From: CAYWXV01 sp964462535
Lineage (GTDB): Bacteria; Bacteroidota; Ignavibacteria; OLB7
Assembly: GCA_964462535.1 (NCBI GenBank)
Contig: CAYWXV010000001.1
Location: 372,001 to 436,000 of the forward strand
Direction of reading: 5' to 3'
Length of the DNA stretch: 64,000 nucleotides
The notes below the pieces were generated by a model. The model saw only the letters and a program-made list of their open reading frames with translations. It made no database searches and was not told where the DNA came from. Positions 61,883 to 64,000 of the stretch are shown here, piece after piece (within the stretch, counting starts at the first letter, position 1; each line of letters opens with the position of its first letter). The position numbers and the translations under genes were made by a program.

Positions 61883-63106
61883 ATGTCCCCCACCCTCTTT
61901 GTTGCGCTCCGCTATCTTCGCCCGCGGCTCAATCTGGTGACCGTCATTTCGTTCATTTCGATCGGTGGAATAGCCGTCGGGACCGCCGCCCTCATCATCG
62001 TCCTGTCCGTGTTCAACGGATTCAACGGAGTCGTCCGAAGTCTGCTCGTAGGATTCGACCCCCACATCCGCGTGGTACCGAATCGCGGGTCAATGAAGAA
62101 CGCGGATTCATTGGCAGGCTTGATACGGACAGTCCCGGGTGTCACCTGGGGGGCTCCGTTCATTTCAGGGCGATCGGCGGTTCTCCACTCCGACGGCATA
62201 CGGGTAATACAGGTCCGAGGGATGAACATGGAGGATGCGCGCCGCACCACTGGGCTTGCAGAGGCCGTGCGGTCGGGCCAGCTGCCGGAATCGCAGGGTG
62301 ATGCAAGCAACGGAGTCGTTCTCGGATCGGAGCTTAGTATCGCCTTGAAGGTTGGCGTGGGCGATACGGTAGCCCTGCTCAGTCAGTCTGGTCTGGAGGA
62401 ATCGTTGACAATGCTCGCCCAGCCGAAGATCGTCAGGCGTGTTGTCCAGGCGATCTTCCAATCGCAGAACAAAGACTACGACGCCTACTGGGCGTACACG
62501 ACCATAGAGACCGGCCGCGAGTTGTTCGATATCCCAGCCGGATCGGCCATGGGTATCGAGGTCCGCATCTCCGATTTTGAGGAGAGTGCGATTGTTGCGG
62601 CCGGTTTGAGGCAGCGGCTCGGGACCGGGTACCGAGTCGAGACATGGCAGGACATGCACTCCGACCTCTTCGGTGTGATGGAACTGGAACGGTGGGCCGC
62701 ATTCGTGATTCTCTCGTTGATCGTCGTCGTCGCCGTGTTCAACGTATTGGGATCCCTCACGATGAGCGTCATTGAAAAGGTGCGGGACATCGGCATCATG
62801 AAGACGATGGGGTCGACGGACAACGCTATCCAGAGGCTCTATCTCTCGCGAGGCCTAATGATCGGGTCGATCGGAACGTTAATTGGTCTCGCGATTGGAC
62901 TGACGATCTGCTGGCTACAGATTCGATACGGCTTCTATCAGCTTCGGAGCGGATACTTCATTATTCCAGCCCTGCCAGTTGTTATTCGCACGCTGGACGT
63001 GGTGTTGGTGGGAGCGACGGCGATCGCACTTGCCACCGTTGCCGCGCTCTATCCGGCTCGTCGCGCGGCCCGTGTCCTCCCGGCTGACGCCGTTCGATGG
63101 GAGTAA
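61883..63106 (+). CDS. LolC/LolE-like ABC transporter permease
   Basis: A 407-residue permease. Start MSPTLFVALRYLRPRLNLVT, then one membrane helix, a periplasmic MacB/LolC-type domain (about 45-250), and three C-terminal helices, with MSVIEKVRDIGIMKTMGST as the coupling motif and YPARRAARVLPADAVRWE at the end. LolC/E extract lipoproteins from the inner membrane to the LolA carrier. No LolD ATPase or second permease is adjacent. The true start is at 61883; a frame to 61745 runs into the divergent GT2 gene. Confidence 0.9.
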   Translation: MSPTLFVALRYLRPRLNLVTVISFISIGGIAVGTAALIIVLSVFNGFNGVVRSLLVGFDPHIRVVPNRGSMKNADSLAGLIRTVPGVTWGAPFISGRSAVLHSDGIRVIQVRGMNMEDARRTTGLAEAVRSGQLPESQGDASNGVVLGSELSIALKVGVGDTVALLSQSGLEESLTMLAQPKIVRRVVQAIFQSQNKDYDAYWAYTTIETGRELFDIPAGSAMGIEVRISDFEESAIVAAGLRQRLGTGYRVETWQDMHSDLFGVMELERWAAFVILSLIVVVAVFNVLGSLTMSVIEKVRDIGIMKTMGSTDNAIQRLYLSRGLMIGSIGTLIGLAIGLTICWLQIRYGFYQLRSGYFIIPALPVVIRTLDVVLVGATAIALATVAALYPARRAARVLPADAVRWE

Positions 63107-63150
63107 TCAAACAATACCGAACACGACCCCGAGCACTATAACTACCGTGG

Positions 63151-63158
63151 TATATTGC
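63151..63158 (+). promoter_or_regulatory. -7 element before the STAS gene
   Basis: TATATTGC, a near match to TAnnTTTG, 25 bases before the STAS-protein ATG. No TTG at the usual spacing. Confidence 0.35.
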
Positions 63159-63183
63159 CCCCTTTCTCAACACCCTGCACGAC

Positions 63184-63543
63184 ATGCGCTACACGCTAGA
63201 ACACCTTGACAGATTCGCGACGATGACGTTACACGAGGAGCGTCTGGACAGCGACTCAGCCGCCGAGTTCAAGGCCGAAATCCTCCTCCATTCCAGATCG
63301 GGCATCGAGATCCTATTCGTCGATCTGTCTGAAGTGGAATTCTGCGACAGCTCCGGACTCAGTGCGTTGCTGTTTGCTCATCGCGAGATGAAGTCGGCCG
63401 GCGGAGCAGCGATATTCGTGTCGCTCTCGCCGACGCTAGCGTCGTACGTCGAGGTGTCGCAGCTCGATCGCGTTCTCTACATCTACGACACCCGCGAGGA
63501 TGCGATGGCCGATCTCGAGGAAGGAGATGGTGACGATGACTGA
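63184..63543 (+). CDS. STAS-domain protein (anti-sigma factor antagonist type)
   Basis: A 119-residue single STAS domain. It has the phosphorylatable region LFVDLSEVEFCDSSGLSALL (20 residues shown) with the conserved D-S-S-G-L, and ends in a short acidic tail. Such proteins bind anti-sigma factors or kinases. No anti-sigma factor or RsbW-like kinase is adjacent, so the partner is unknown. It overlaps the following lipoprotein start by 8 bases. Confidence 0.9.
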   Translation: MRYTLEHLDRFATMTLHEERLDSDSAAEFKAEILLHSRSGIEILFVDLSEVEFCDSSGLSALLFAHREMKSAGGAAIFVSLSPTLASYVEVSQLDRVLYIYDTREDAMADLEEGDGDDD

Positions 63544-64000
63544 TCGGTGGTCACGATTGGCGCGGGTTGTTGCCGGCCTGCTGCTCGTGGCTCTTCTGGC
63601 TTCGTGCGACGCGAGCGAGGATGACTCGCTACTCAATCCCCCCCCGCCTGACTCGACACGCGTACGTGTGCTCAACCTGGTTGACGGAAGTGACGTAACG
63701 GCGTCATTGGGCTCCATTCGCGTCGCGACCGACCTTGCCCCAATGTCGTCGTCTGACGTGCTTCCTATCTTCAGCGCCGAACAGGTCGTTTACTCTGCTC
63801 GACGGAATTCGAGTGGACGGACGGACTCTCTCCCCGGACAGATTCTGGCTCGCGGTGCTCGAATGACCTACGTGACGATGCGTCGGGGCGACACAGGAAC
63901 CACGACGCTTTCACTACCACTGGGCCGGCAGGACCTGACAGATCTTCTCGCGCGTGGTGCGTCAATGGTTACGTTCGTCAACGCTGTCGACGACACGACC
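63536..64000 (+). CDS. Lipoprotein, cut by window edge
   Basis: The frame is open to the end of the window (at least 155 residues). It starts with a signal peptide (RLARVVAGLLLVALLASC) with a lipobox ending in LASC. The mature part begins with an acidic, proline-rich linker, then STRVRVLNLVDGSDVTASLG, which resembles the opening of DUF4397-like beta domains; this is a weak match. It overlaps the STAS gene by 8 bases, suggesting co-translation. Confidence 0.65.
   Translation, partial: MTDRWSRLARVVAGLLLVALLASCDASEDDSLLNPPPPDSTRVRVLNLVDGSDVTASLGSIRVATDLAPMSSSDVLPIFSAEQVVYSARRNSSGRTDSLPGQILARGARMTYVTMRRGDTGTTTLSLPLGRQDLTDLLARGASMVTFVNAVDDTT

Noticed and set aside
1..64000. CRISPR arrays, insertion sequences, prophage, rRNA operon
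   Set aside because: No regularly spaced repeats, transposase, phage or rRNA sequences were recognised.

Overview
The window reads as one contiguous, gene-dense chromosomal segment (GC clearly above 50%) from a Gram-negative member of the Bacteroidota/FCB group. A Kapabacteria- or Ignavibacteria-like lineage is the best guess, but no 16S is present to prove it. The evidence is: two secreted proteins ending in type IX secretion (T9SS) type-A sorting domains; Bacteroidota-style promoters (TTG, 18-21 nt, then TAnnTTTG-like); few Shine-Dalgarno sequences; and families typical of the phylum (fused E1 alpha/beta dehydrogenase, MacAB/TolC export, Nif3 next to a zinc-ribbon protein). I see no prophage, insertion sequence, CRISPR array or integrative element.

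Layout: 1-7.6 kb holds the purF end, a LysE-type exporter, nadC, a secreted repeat protein, ruvB, a BFN/UVR nuclease-like protein and etfA-etfB. 7.7-16 kb holds a T9SS-exported Asp-box propeller, a flavin reductase and a complete livJHMGF branched-chain amino acid importer. 16-23 kb has a GT2 glycosyltransferase, dnaE, an aminotransferase, an MCE (MlaD-like) protein and ssb. 23-29.6 kb has an unrecognised membrane/coiled-coil protein, the phoH-cdaA-pcm-miaA block, and a coiled-coil lipoprotein plus LysM protein pair. 29.8-35.8 kb is a TolC-MacA-ATPase-two-permease efflux operon. 36-43 kb holds the E1 fusion, a T9SS subtilase, an ABC exporter, tRNA-Ser(UGA) and a lipoprotein. 43-50.3 kb has Nif3, the zinc-ribbon protein, RNase P RNA, a DUF2520-like reductase, a small lipoprotein, an FAH-family enzyme, a YqaA-like membrane protein with no canonical start codon, and ppk1. 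50.5-64 kb has bacilliredoxin, alanine dehydrogenase, a Bacteroidota-conserved small protein, enolase, a phosphohexomutase, a GalT-like DUF4921 protein, GT9, an MsbA-like exporter, a site-2 protease with a GT2, a LolC/E-like permease, a STAS protein and a lipoprotein cut by the window edge.

How the genes fit together: livJHMGF, the E1 dehydrogenase, EtfAB, alanine dehydrogenase and possibly the FAH enzyme suggest uptake and oxidation of amino acids. The enolase-hexomutase-GalT-like-GT9-MsbA run and the GT2 genes point to sugar activation and envelope glycan assembly. No obviously new multi-gene system stands out. The most interesting items are the orphan membrane/coiled-coil protein with a structured leader, the lipoprotein/LysM pair, the non-canonical start of the YqaA homologue, and promoters that lie directly against start codons.
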